DNA of 64,000 nucleotides from CAXTSE01 sp035554115. Lineage in GTDB: Bacteria; Actinomycetota; Actinomycetes; Actinomycetales; Microbacteriaceae. Below are positions 8,792 through 16,717 of this stretch, piece after piece. The position numbers were made by a program, and so were the translations under genes. Where the stretch lies: positions 38,933-102,932 of the forward strand of contig DATMIW010000012.1 of NCBI GenBank assembly GCA_035554115.1. The letters run 5' to 3'. Positions within the stretch are counted from its first letter, which is position 1; every line of letters begins with the position of its first letter. The notes below the pieces were generated by a model. It worked only from the letters and a program-made list of their open reading frames with translations. It searched no databases and was not told where the DNA came from.

Positions 8792-9771
8792 CGCCGCACC
8801 TCATCGAGGGTGCGAGCGACGTGGTTGAGGCTGAGTACCACCAACACCACGAACAGGCCCGGGATGAGCGATACCCATGGAGCAGTGATGAGGAAATTGC
8901 GGCCGTCGGCGATGAGCGTCCCCCATTCGGCAGCAGGCGGGGCGGCACCGAAACCGAGGAAGCTGAGGCTGGCGGCCGCAATGATGGCTGCCCCCACATC
9001 CAAGACCGCGAGCACAGCAACGGGACCCCACGAGTTCGGAAGAACATGTGTGAACAGAATCCGAAGCCACGACGCGCCGCCGACCCGGGCCGCCTCGATG
9101 TACGGCAGGCTCTTCACGCGCAGGACCTCGGCACGGGTCGTGCGGGCGAAGCCCGGAACGATGCCGATTCCTACAGCCACGGCAACCGGCAGCGTGCCGA
9201 AACCGATCGCCGTGATAATTGCGAGAGCAAGCAGCAGGGCGGGAATCGCGAGCATGACGTCGACGATCCGCATCACCACGGCATCCACGATGCCGCCGAT
9301 GAAACCCGACAACACCCCGAACACCAGCCCCGCGACGATCGCGATGCCGACGGCGAGCAGGGCCGCCTCGATCGAGAGAGTCGAGCCATGGATCACGCGG
9401 CTAAACAAGTCACGACCGAGTTCGTCGGTGCCGAACCAGCTTCCGATCGCCGGTGGTGAGAGTTTCGCCTCGGGAACCGTCGCCGTGGGGTCGAGAGGGG
9501 CGATCAGGCTCGGTGCCACCGCCGCCACTCCTACGCCCAGGAGATAGCCACCGGCGATAACGAACCCTGGGCGGCGCAACAACGGCAGGGTCACGGCCAA
9601 AGAACGGCGAAGGCGGCCAGCCGAATGCGCGCTGCCCGCAGTATCGTCGCCGCCGGCGCTACCAGATACGCCCCCGCGAGAGAGCCGTCGCCCACGTGGC
9701 GCGAGCGCGGAGCCCGAGGGAATTGGCCGTCCTGGCGCAAGCGCGGCGGGTCGGTCCAGTTCGAGAGTCAT
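8788..9771 (-). CDS. ABC transporter permease, DppC type
   Basis: A 327-residue inner-membrane permease of the binding-protein-dependent (DppC/OppC) class. It has an unusually long basic, Gly/Ser-rich N-terminal tail of about 60 residues before the first membrane helix (GFVIAGGYLLGVGVAAVAP). The motif WFGTDELGRDLFSRVIHG is characteristic of DppC proteins, and the coupling-helix region is LPYIEAARVGGASWLRI. It has about six helices in total. A ribosome binding site (GGAG) lies 8 nt before the ATG, and a 14-bp gap separates it from the DppB-like gene. It pairs with that protein to form the channel. Confidence 0.94.
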   Translation of the reverse strand: MTLELDRPAALAPGRPIPSGSALAPRGRRLSRGGVSGSAGGDDTAGSAHSAGRLRRSLAVTLPLLRRPGFVIAGGYLLGVGVAAVAPSLIAPLDPTATVPEAKLSPPAIGSWFGTDELGRDLFSRVIHGSTLSIEAALLAVGIAIVAGLVFGVLSGFIGGIVDAVVMRIVDVMLAIPALLLALAIITAIGFGTLPVAVAVGIGIVPGFARTTRAEVLRVKSLPYIEAARVGGASWLRILFTHVLPNSWGPVAVLAVLDVGAAIIAAASLSFLGFGAAPPAAEWGTLIADGRNFLITAPWVSLIPGLFVVLVVLSLNHVARTLDEVRR

Positions 9772-9785
9772 CGTGGTTCTCCGAT

Positions 9786-10748
9786 TCAGGTGAGGCGCGG
9801 CGCGAGGCGGATGCGGGGATCGAGAGCCGGATAGATGAGGTCGACCACGAGATTGACGACCACAAAAGCCGCAGCCGACAGCACGACGATCGCGAGCACC
9901 ACCGGAATGTCCTGCCGCAGCACGGAATCCTGCGCGAGCCGTCCTACCCCGAAACGGGCGAAGACTGTCTCAACGAGAACCGATGCCGACACGGTGTTGC
10001 CGATCTGCAGGGGAATCAGGGTAATGAGGGGCAGAGAGGCGTTGCGGAGTCCATGCCGCAGTTGAGCCTGTCCGCGACTGAGTCCTTTCGCCCGCGCGGT
10101 GGCGATGTACGGCTCATCACGCACATCATCGAAGCCGCGGATGAGCACCTGTGCATAGACGGCCGAGCTCGCGACCGACAGCGTGATGGCCGGCAAGATG
10201 AGATTGTGCGGACCCGTGTTCCCGGTCGCCGGCAGCCACCCCAGGGTGAAGGCAAACAGCTGAATGAGCAGCAACCCGATCCAGAACGACGGAACCGAAT
10301 ACCCGAGGGACGGCAGCCGACGTAGCAGAGCGCGGGCCGGCGCCCACTGTATATACGCGGCGAGGTATGCAATAAGCCCGCCACCGACCAGCGACAGCAC
10401 CACAGCGATTCCGGCAAGGGCGAGGGTGTGGGGAAGTCGCTCAGCGAGCAGTCCGGCGACCGGTTGTCCCGACGCGAGCGACGAACCGAAGTCGCCGTGG
10501 AGGAACTTCCATCCCGTGGTCAGATACTGCTGGAACGGACTTCCGTCGAGTCCGAGATTGTGCCGAGCAGTCGCCAATTGAGCGGGAGACAGGCTGTCGG
10601 CCTGTACTCCTGACGCGGCGAGCGAGATGGCGAGGGGGTCGCCGGGCAGCAGGTAGAGCACGGCGAACGCGACTGAATATGCCGCCCACAGTACAAGCAC
10701 CGCCTGGCCGAGCCTGCCCGCGATGTACCGCGGCAACCCCCTCGACAT
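9786..10748 (-). CDS. ABC transporter permease, DppB type
   Basis: A 320-residue permease. The start MSRGLPRYIAGRLGQAVLVL at 10748 is chosen over a longer in-frame ATG at 10838 because it makes a TAATG junction with the stop of the binding-protein gene, which implies translational coupling, and places the first helix at the N-terminus as usual for DppB. The long periplasmic-side loop after helix 1 (LLPGDPLAISLAASGVQADS) and the segment EPYIATARAKGLSR are typical of the family. It works with the DppC-like protein, the fused ATPase and the lipoprotein receptor. Confidence 0.94.
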   Translation of the reverse strand: MSRGLPRYIAGRLGQAVLVLWAAYSVAFAVLYLLPGDPLAISLAASGVQADSLSPAQLATARHNLGLDGSPFQQYLTTGWKFLHGDFGSSLASGQPVAGLLAERLPHTLALAGIAVVLSLVGGGLIAYLAAYIQWAPARALLRRLPSLGYSVPSFWIGLLLIQLFAFTLGWLPATGNTGPHNLILPAITLSVASSAVYAQVLIRGFDDVRDEPYIATARAKGLSRGQAQLRHGLRNASLPLITLIPLQIGNTVSASVLVETVFARFGVGRLAQDSVLRQDIPVVLAIVVLSAAAFVVVNLVVDLIYPALDPRIRLAPRLT

Positions 10749-12403
10749 TAGGAGTCCAACCAGATGTCGTTCAGCAGCGCGAAGCCCTCCGAGGTCCAGC
10801 GGAACCCGTGAACCTTCGTCGAAGTCGCCGCCTGCCAAAGTCGCTCGTACACCGGGAACGCTACGTTCTCTTTCAGAAGCTTTTCCTGCAGCTTCGTGTA
10901 GACCGCGGCTCGCACCTTCGGATCGATCGCCGACCGACCCTCGTCATAGAGCTGCTCCAGTTCGGCCTCCACCTCAGGGGTCGAACTATTCACCGCCAGG
11001 AACGAGTTGTTGGTGAATCGCGGGTCGATGAGTGACTGCAGAACCGTCGGATCGGCCCGGGTCAGATACGTTCCGAGCAGATCGAAGTCGCCGGATGCCG
11101 TGGCAGCAGCCAGTTCGCCCGGCACCAGCACCTTCAGCTGCAGGTCGATGCCGACCTTCTTCAATTGATCCTGCACGAGCACAAACCCCGGAGTCTGCAA
11201 CTGAATCGGAAGCACCAGGGTGAGCTTCGCGCCGTCCTTGTAGCGATAGCCGTCGGTGCCAACCTTCCACCCGGCCTTGTCGAGAAGCGCAGCTGCACCC
11301 TTAGGGTCGTACTTCAGCAACGCGGACTGCGAGGCGAAGTAGGGAGTCGTCGAGTCGAACACGCTCTGCACTACATCGAAGTCCTTGTTGTAGATCGTGC
11401 TGGCGTAACTTTTCCGGTCGATCGACTTTTGCAGTGCCTGGCGCACCAGCGGGTCCGACAGGATGTGGCCGTTTGACACATTCGGATACAGATTGAATGC
11501 GGGGCCGGGCAGCGATCGGGACTGGATGGTTCCGCCGGACGATTTCAGCAGCGCGAGGTCCGTTTCGGTAAACGGGTTGCGCGGCCACGAAATGTCGATG
11601 ACCCCCTGCTGGAAGTTGCCGTTACGCACGCTGTCTTCGGGCGTGTAAGTGATCTCGACCTTGTCGACGTGCGCTTCACCGCGGTTTTTGGCCGCCTTCG
11701 ACGGCCAGGCGTAGCCTGTGCGCTTCTTGAGAGTGATGCCCACCTCAGGCGTGTACTTCTCGAGGGTGAACGGGCCGGTTCCGATGATCTTGCCGAGCGA
11801 CCGCTCCGCGGGACTCAGCTTGTACGACGCAGGCGCGAGGATCGCGAGGTTGGTCGTCGACGTGGCCTGCAGGAATGCCGCGTTCGCGGCACTCAGCACG
11901 ATCTTGACCGTGTATGGGTCGATGATCTCGGTGTGGTCGTAGCCACGCAGGTAGCTTCCCCCGAATGTGGCCGGGTTGGCGGCGGCGAACGCTTTGTCAC
12001 TGTCGAATGCCGTCTTCACAGCCTCCGCGTCGAACTTCTCTCCATTACTGAAGGTCACGTCCGAGCGCAGGTGAAAGGTGTACTCAAGCGCGTCGTTGCT
12101 GATGGTCCAGTCCTTGGCGAGCCACGGGATGATCTCGCCCGTGTCCGGGTCCTGATCTGTCAGCGACTCGGCCACGTTGCGCAGCACCACACGGTGCTCG
12201 AGCCAGTAGACCTGGAACGGATCGAGGCTGACAAGTGTGGTGTTGTCTTGCGCGAACGAGATCTTCAGGGTGCCTCCGTCAACGGGTTCGCTCGACTTCG
12301 ATGAGGCGGCGGCCGCAGCGCACGAGGTCAGCAAAAGCGAGGCGGCGAGCACTGCTGCGGCCGCTGCCGCGATTCGGGAGCGGGATCTGGATGGGACGGA
12401 CAT
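10748..12403 (-). CDS. ABC transporter substrate-binding lipoprotein (SBP family 5)
   Basis: A 551-residue extracytoplasmic receptor. The start at 12403 (MSVPSRSRSRIAAAAAAVLA) has GGAGA 7 nt upstream and gives a lipoprotein signal peptide ending in LLLTSC; longer in-frame starts would bury that signal. The mature part carries family-5 hallmarks: VDGGTLKISFAQDNTTLVSL, WTISNDALEYTFHLRSDVTF and SDPLVRQALQKSIDRKSY. Such proteins bind peptides, nickel, opines or other solutes. Placement between an SsuD-like monooxygenase and two permeases suggests an organosulfur ligand, but that is inference. It is the second gene of the operon that starts at 13586. Confidence 0.94.
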   Translation of the reverse strand: MSVPSRSRSRIAAAAAAVLAASLLLTSCAAAAASSKSSEPVDGGTLKISFAQDNTTLVSLDPFQVYWLEHRVVLRNVAESLTDQDPDTGEIIPWLAKDWTISNDALEYTFHLRSDVTFSNGEKFDAEAVKTAFDSDKAFAAANPATFGGSYLRGYDHTEIIDPYTVKIVLSAANAAFLQATSTTNLAILAPASYKLSPAERSLGKIIGTGPFTLEKYTPEVGITLKKRTGYAWPSKAAKNRGEAHVDKVEITYTPEDSVRNGNFQQGVIDISWPRNPFTETDLALLKSSGGTIQSRSLPGPAFNLYPNVSNGHILSDPLVRQALQKSIDRKSYASTIYNKDFDVVQSVFDSTTPYFASQSALLKYDPKGAAALLDKAGWKVGTDGYRYKDGAKLTLVLPIQLQTPGFVLVQDQLKKVGIDLQLKVLVPGELAAATASGDFDLLGTYLTRADPTVLQSLIDPRFTNNSFLAVNSSTPEVEAELEQLYDEGRSAIDPKVRAAVYTKLQEKLLKENVAFPVYERLWQAATSTKVHGFRWTSEGFALLNDIWLDS

Positions 12404-12452
12404 GATGTTTCTCCGGGCTGTGTAGGGGTGTGGGGATGGGGCGGTAGAACAG

Positions 12453-13586
12453 TTAGCCAGCGGCGGGCTCCAACTCGGGCTGGGCCACCACCTCGCCGCG
12501 GCGTCCGGTCGCCTCGCGGTGGGCGAGCTCGCTACGGACAAGGGGCAATAGGTGGCGGCTGTAGTCGACGGCGTCGTTGAAGTTGTCGTAGCCGCGAATC
12601 GAGATCAGATCCGCGCCTAGGTCGACGTAGTCGAGGATGGCGGCGGCGACAGTCTCGGGGGTGCCGACCAGCGCTGTCGAGGCGCCGCCGGCTCCGGTTG
12701 CTGTCGCTGTGGGCGTCCATAGGGCGCGATCGTGCAAATCTTTGCGAGAAGCGATGTCGAGCAGTCGCTGCGAGCCGACATTCGAGGGGCCCGCCGCATC
12801 CGCACCCTTACGGAAACCGACAGGTCCCGTCTCGGTGAGGGTGGCCAGGATGTGGCGCGCCTTCTCCCACGCGAGTTCTTCTGTCGCACCGAGGATCGGT
12901 CGGAAGGTGACCCAGGTGCGCGGGGTGTCGGTGCGACCCGCCGATTTGGCGGCCGCGGCGACTCGGTCGATCTGCTGCTTCGTGTCGGCGAGGGGCTCGC
13001 CCCAGAGTCCGAAGATGTCGCCCAGAGCGCCCCCGACGACATAGGCCTCGTCCGACGATCCTCCGACCGAAACGGGGATGGTTCCGTTCACCGGACGAAT
13101 CCACGAAACGAAGTCCTCGAACTGGTAGTACTCGCCCGCATGGTCGAATGGAGCGGTCTCGGTCCAGACCTTGCGCAGGATTTGGATGTATTCCGCCTGG
13201 CGCGCGTAGCGCTCGGACTTCGGGATGCGGTCACCTTCACGCGCCTGCTCACGATCGTCGCCGCCCGCGATGAAGTGGACGACAGCGCGCCCGCCGGAGA
13301 GCTGGTCGAGGGTCGCGAGGGCCTTGGCCGCGACAGTCGGGTAGATCGTGTTGGGACGCAGCGCGACGATCGGCTTGATGCGCTCGGTCGCCTGCGTGAT
13401 CGCTGCGGCAATGGTGAATGGATCCCACAAGGGCGAGCCGTACGGCACGAGGGTGTAGTCGAATCCGCCTTCATCGAGAAGACGCGCATAGCGACGCAGG
13501 TAGGCCGGGTCGATGCGCGGGTCGTTCAGTCGGTTCAGCTCATTCGACGGGTTGACGTTGATGGCACTGATGAACTCGACGGTCAT
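12453..13586 (-). CDS. LLM-class FMNH2-dependent monooxygenase, alkanesulfonate monooxygenase (SsuD)-like
   Basis: A 377-residue luciferase-fold protein. Segments matching the SsuD branch are KPIVALRPNTIYPTVAAKAL, TLDQLSGGRAVVHFIAGGDD, SERYARQAEYIQIL and VGGSSDEAYVVGG; SsuD itself is about 380 aa. Family members use FMNH2 from a separate reductase and oxygen to desulfonate alkanesulfonates, releasing sulfite and an aldehyde. GGAGG lies 5 nt before the ATG. It is the first gene of the transporter operon and sits downstream of a 31-bp dyad at 13652-13682. No flavin reductase is present in this operon; the nearest in the window is at 36650. The exact substrate is unknown. Confidence 0.88.
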   Translation of the reverse strand: MTVEFISAINVNPSNELNRLNDPRIDPAYLRRYARLLDEGGFDYTLVPYGSPLWDPFTIAAAITQATERIKPIVALRPNTIYPTVAAKALATLDQLSGGRAVVHFIAGGDDREQAREGDRIPKSERYARQAEYIQILRKVWTETAPFDHAGEYYQFEDFVSWIRPVNGTIPVSVGGSSDEAYVVGGALGDIFGLWGEPLADTKQQIDRVAAAAKSAGRTDTPRTWVTFRPILGATEELAWEKARHILATLTETGPVGFRKGADAAGPSNVGSQRLLDIASRKDLHDRALWTPTATATGAGGASTALVGTPETVAAAILDYVDLGADLISIRGYDNFNDAVDYSRHLLPLVRSELAHREATGRRGEVVAQPELEPAAG

Positions 13587-13651
13587 GGGGTCCTCCAGGG
13601 GCTCGCGGATGTCGTTGACCCGAAGTTAGATGGCTTGCCGCGGCGTATCCA

Positions 13652-13682
13652 ACAGCGATCGGCAATGGGTTGCAATCGCTGT
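13652..13682 (-). promoter_or_regulatory. 31-bp dyad, candidate operator of the sulfur-transport operon
   Basis: ACAGCGAT (13652-13659) and ATCGCTGT (13675-13682) form a perfect 8-bp inverted repeat that encloses a second one, GCAA-tggg-TTGC (13662-13673). It lies 66-96 bp upstream of the monooxygenase start, where a LysR-type or other activator would bind. The rest of the 254-bp gap (13587-13840) contains a weaker hairpin near 13692-13714 (TTCCGA / TCGGAA) and no recognised riboswitch. Confidence 0.5.
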
Positions 13683-13840
13683 CGGTGATCGTTCCGAGGG
13701 GCGATCCGTCCTTCGGAATCGAGCATGAAATCCCTGGTCAGATCTAGGTTCCTGATGTCCCACGGGAAGGGGGTCGGCGTTCCCACATAGGCGCCGCAGG
13801 AGGGCCCGTTACGCCGAGTGAAGCAAAAGGTCCGCGCGTG

Positions 13841-15205
13841 TCAGACGGCGCGGCCGGGGTTGAGGATGCCGGACGGATCAAACAGGGCCTTCACCGCCAG
13901 CTGCAACTCGCCAACGTCCCGACCGAGTTCACGGGCAGCCCAATCGCGCTTCAGCGCACCCACGCCGTGTTCCGCGGCAATAGTGCCACCCAGTTCGAGA
14001 GCGAGCGCGAAGATCGCCTCGGCCGCGGTCAGTTCGGCCACGCCCTCCCCCTCCGGCGGAAGCAGGATGATCGGGTGCACATTGCCGTCGCCCGCATGAG
14101 CGAATACAAAAATGCGTGCACCCGTGCGCTCGGCAATCGCGTGCACGCCGCCGATCGCATCGGCCAGCCGAGAGCGCGGTACGGCGATGTCTTCAATCAG
14201 CACCCGACCGAGAGCTTCGATGGCGGGGAGCGCTTGCCTGCGCGCGTGAAGCAAGGTCTGCGCGGCATCCGGATCGTCAGTCGACTCAATCGATGTGGCG
14301 AACGGCGCCACAACAGAGAGGATGTGCTCCATCTCGAGGGATGCACCGAAGCCGTCGGTTTGCACGAGCAGGAAGGCCTCACCCTGGCTCGCGAAGTCGG
14401 TGCCGTCCAGCGAGTCAATGGCGGCGAGCGTAGCCCGGTCGACGATTTCGAGGACGGTTGGGCGGGCTCCCGAGCGACCGATCGCCAGTACCGCGTTGGC
14501 GGCGGCGGCCAGCGACGGCAAGAACACCGCAGCCGTTGAGACTGCCGCGGGCACAGGCAGCAAACGCAGCGTTGCACTGACGACGATTCCGAGGGTTCCC
14601 TCCGATCCGACAATCAGAGACGCGAGGTCATAGCCAGCGACGCCCTTTACAGTCTCCCGTCCCAACCGCACGAGGCGGCCGTCGGCAAGAACGACATCGA
14701 GGGCGAGCACCGCATCCCGCGTAACGCCGTATTTGGCCCCCCGGAGTCCCCCAGCATTTGTGGCAATGTTGCCACCGATCGTGGAAATTCCCACGCTGCC
14801 CGGATCGGGTGCATAGAACAGACCGTGGTGGCGTGCCTCAGCGTCCAGGGCGGCGGTGATGACTCCCGGCTGAACGACCGCAACCTGGTCGTCAACACGG
14901 ATCTCGACTATCGCGTCCATGCGCGTCAAATCGAGGACCACGGCACCCTCGCCGGCAAGCGCGGCACCCGCGAGACCGCTGCCCGCTCCCCGAGGAATGA
15001 GCGCAATGCTCCGCTCACTCGCCCATCTCACCACTGACTGCACTTCGGCAACGGACTGAGGGCGCAGCTGGGCCCAGGGTCGACCAGACGGAAGTGCACC
15101 CGATCTGTCGATCGATGCGAGATCCAGTTCAGCTTCCCCGAGAACTATGTCAAGGTCGTCGGGCAAGCCGGTGCGATCGAAGACCGCAACGGGAACCGCC
15201 GTCAC
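13841..15205 (-). CDS. FAD-linked oxidase, GlcD type (D-2-hydroxyacid dehydrogenase)
   Basis: A 454-residue flavoprotein of the PCMH-type FAD-binding family. It contains PRGAGSGLAGAAL (FAD pyrophosphate loop), DPGSVGISTIGGNIATNAGG and VTRDAVLALDVVLADGR. The C-terminal FAD-oxidase domain has FVFAHAGDGNVHP and AAEHGVGALKRDWAARELG, both diagnostic for glycolate oxidase GlcD, D-lactate dehydrogenases and sulfolactate dehydrogenase. There is no Fe-S subunit (GlcF) next to it. It overlaps the upstream rhodanese gene by 4 bp (ATGA). In this context a 2-hydroxyacid with a sulfur group, such as 3-mercaptolactate, is a plausible substrate; this is inference. Confidence 0.9.
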   Translation of the reverse strand: MTAVPVAVFDRTGLPDDLDIVLGEAELDLASIDRSGALPSGRPWAQLRPQSVAEVQSVVRWASERSIALIPRGAGSGLAGAALAGEGAVVLDLTRMDAIVEIRVDDQVAVVQPGVITAALDAEARHHGLFYAPDPGSVGISTIGGNIATNAGGLRGAKYGVTRDAVLALDVVLADGRLVRLGRETVKGVAGYDLASLIVGSEGTLGIVVSATLRLLPVPAAVSTAAVFLPSLAAAANAVLAIGRSGARPTVLEIVDRATLAAIDSLDGTDFASQGEAFLLVQTDGFGASLEMEHILSVVAPFATSIESTDDPDAAQTLLHARRQALPAIEALGRVLIEDIAVPRSRLADAIGGVHAIAERTGARIFVFAHAGDGNVHPIILLPPEGEGVAELTAAEAIFALALELGGTIAAEHGVGALKRDWAARELGRDVGELQLAVKALFDPSGILNPGRAV

Positions 15206-15669
15206 GCGCCATCCTCGGTGCCCGGGGTCGTGGGCAGACCGGCGTCTTTCCAGGCGGGGTACCCACCCTCGACATGGATAACGTGGCGGAATCCGAGGTC
15301 GAGCAGGCCTTCGGTGACCGGCGTCGAGCCGTTCACCGATCCGCAGATCACAACGATCGGCTGATCGAGCCCGCTCACGCCCGGCAGGAGGCCGGCGGAG
15401 TCCGAGCCGAACTGCTCGGCGAGCTTGTCGCGGTCGGCGACCACAGCCTGTGGCAGGCCGCCCGTGCGTTCGCGATAACCGTCACTGCGCACATCGACCA
15501 GGAGCGCGCCACCCGCAACTGCGGCCGCGGCGAAGGCAGGGCTGACAAGCGGGGCGGGTGCACGGTCCGATGTCTCAGCCGAGATCGGCTGGGCGGAATC
15601 TACCGAATCTGCTGCCGTATCGAATACACACGCGATGGCATTGGCGGGGGTCGTGTCTGTCGTGGTCAT
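15202..15669 (-). CDS. Single-domain rhodanese-like sulfurtransferase
   Basis: A 155-residue protein. The start at 15669 has AAGGA 6 nt upstream; the frame stays open upstream but that extension looks non-coding. After a polar N-terminal extension of about 45 residues comes a rhodanese domain: LLVDVRSDGYRERTG, the catalytic-loop region VVICGSVNGSTPVT, and GFRHVIHVEGGYPAWKDAGL at the C-terminus. The active-site loop CGSVNGST is longer than the usual six-residue rhodanese loop, so acceptor preference may be unusual. It overlaps the GlcD-like gene by 4 bp and follows the reductase gene by 64 bp, so it belongs to the LysR-linked sulfur group. Confidence 0.88.
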   Translation of the reverse strand: MTTTDTTPANAIACVFDTAADSVDSAQPISAETSDRAPAPLVSPAFAAAAVAGGALLVDVRSDGYRERTGGLPQAVVADRDKLAEQFGSDSAGLLPGVSGLDQPIVVICGSVNGSTPVTEGLLDLGFRHVIHVEGGYPAWKDAGLPTTPGTEDGA

Positions 15670-15733
15670 GAGAATCCTTTTGTGTGAGGGCGGGAAGGTG
15701 GCATCGAGGCGAGTCTGGACAGCTACGCCGGGA

Positions 15734-16717
15734 TCAGCTCGCGGTGGACGACTGCAGAAATAGCTCATCAAGTGAGCGGGATTCGGGTGGCTCTCCCGTG
15801 CGCGACTGCTCCCCCAGTGCTCGTTGAATGAGCTCGGAGTATGGGGTCGGCACCCCGTGTTCGCGACCCAACAACACAACCTCGCCGGTGAGATGGTCGA
15901 CTTCGCTGGAGCTCCCCCGCGCGAAACTTTGCCAGGTCGAGAATCGGCCCGACACATGCCCGGGAACAGCTTCAATGGTGATGCGCCACTCATCGGGATC
16001 GGGGACGTTGACAGAAATCCCGGCGGCGGCAAACACCGCCTGCGTCTCATCGCGAACCAACTGCTCGGCGCGGGCGCGTGTCTCCGTATCGCCTGCGAGC
16101 ACCTGCACGGCGTTACCGACATTGCCGAGAAGCTTCCACGCTTTGCGCGCCCGGATGTCCGCGACCGCACGCGTCAAAAAGCCGGCTTCGCTGAATTCGA
16201 CGGCAATTTCGTCGATCAGCACATCACCACCGGTGAAGGAATATTCGCCCAGCCAGATGCGAGCCACGATCGGATACGACGGAGACACAATTTCGCCCGG
16301 CGCCAGATGCGATGCGGCCACAACAATCGTGCCGCCGATGACGGTGCGGAATCGGCGCAGGGCTGCGCGTTCGGTCGCTATCCCGTTCTGCAAGGTGATG
16401 ATCGGCAGGTCGACCGCGAGGCCACCACCCTCAACCGGACGCCACGCCCACTCTGCGAGAGCCGCTTCGGCATCCTGCGCCTTCACCGCAAGAACGAGAA
16501 CATCATCCGGTTTCAGAGGCACGGCCTCAGGTGAACCGACAACCGGCAAAAACACGGTGTCGACCGAGGCGGGGCGACGGATAAGTAGGCCGTCACGCGC
16601 AATGGTCGCGGCGGTTTCGCCCCGGCCCACAAGCACAACATCTGCGCCATTGCCCTGCAAATGTGCGGCGAGCAGACCGCCCACTGCTCCCGCGCCGATG
16701 ACAATGTAGCGGGTCAT
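15734..16717 (-). CDS. 2-dehydropantoate 2-reductase family (ApbA/PanE-like) oxidoreductase
   Basis: A 327-residue NAD(P)-dependent reductase. The N-terminal Rossmann motif is MTRYIVIGAGAVGGLLAAHL (GxGxxG at residues 8-13), then VLAVKAQDAEAAL and TLQNGI as in ketopantoate reductases, and a C-terminal 6-phosphogluconate-dehydrogenase-like helical domain with SSEVDHLTGEVVLLGREHGV and PTPYSELIQ. It overlaps the mercaptopyruvate sulfurtransferase gene by 4 bp (ATGA) and lies among sulfur genes. A role in reducing a 2-keto acid of that pathway is therefore as likely as pantothenate synthesis; no panB, panC or panD is nearby. Confidence 0.85.
   Translation of the reverse strand: MTRYIVIGAGAVGGLLAAHLQGNGADVVLVGRGETAATIARDGLLIRRPASVDTVFLPVVGSPEAVPLKPDDVLVLAVKAQDAEAALAEWAWRPVEGGGLAVDLPIITLQNGIATERAALRRFRTVIGGTIVVAASHLAPGEIVSPSYPIVARIWLGEYSFTGGDVLIDEIAVEFSEAGFLTRAVADIRARKAWKLLGNVGNAVQVLAGDTETRARAEQLVRDETQAVFAAAGISVNVPDPDEWRITIEAVPGHVSGRFSTWQSFARGSSSEVDHLTGEVVLLGREHGVPTPYSELIQRALGEQSRTGEPPESRSLDELFLQSSTAS

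Noticed and set aside
8123..9547. A 474-codon plus-strand frame across the ABC transporter genes
   Set aside because: Arg/Ser/Thr-rich shadow of two overlapping, clearly recognised transporter genes on the other strand.
13587..13840. A riboswitch (SAM-I or SAM-IV type) upstream of the sulfur operon
   Set aside because: I looked for the conserved core segments of both classes on the minus strand and did not find them; only simple dyads are present.
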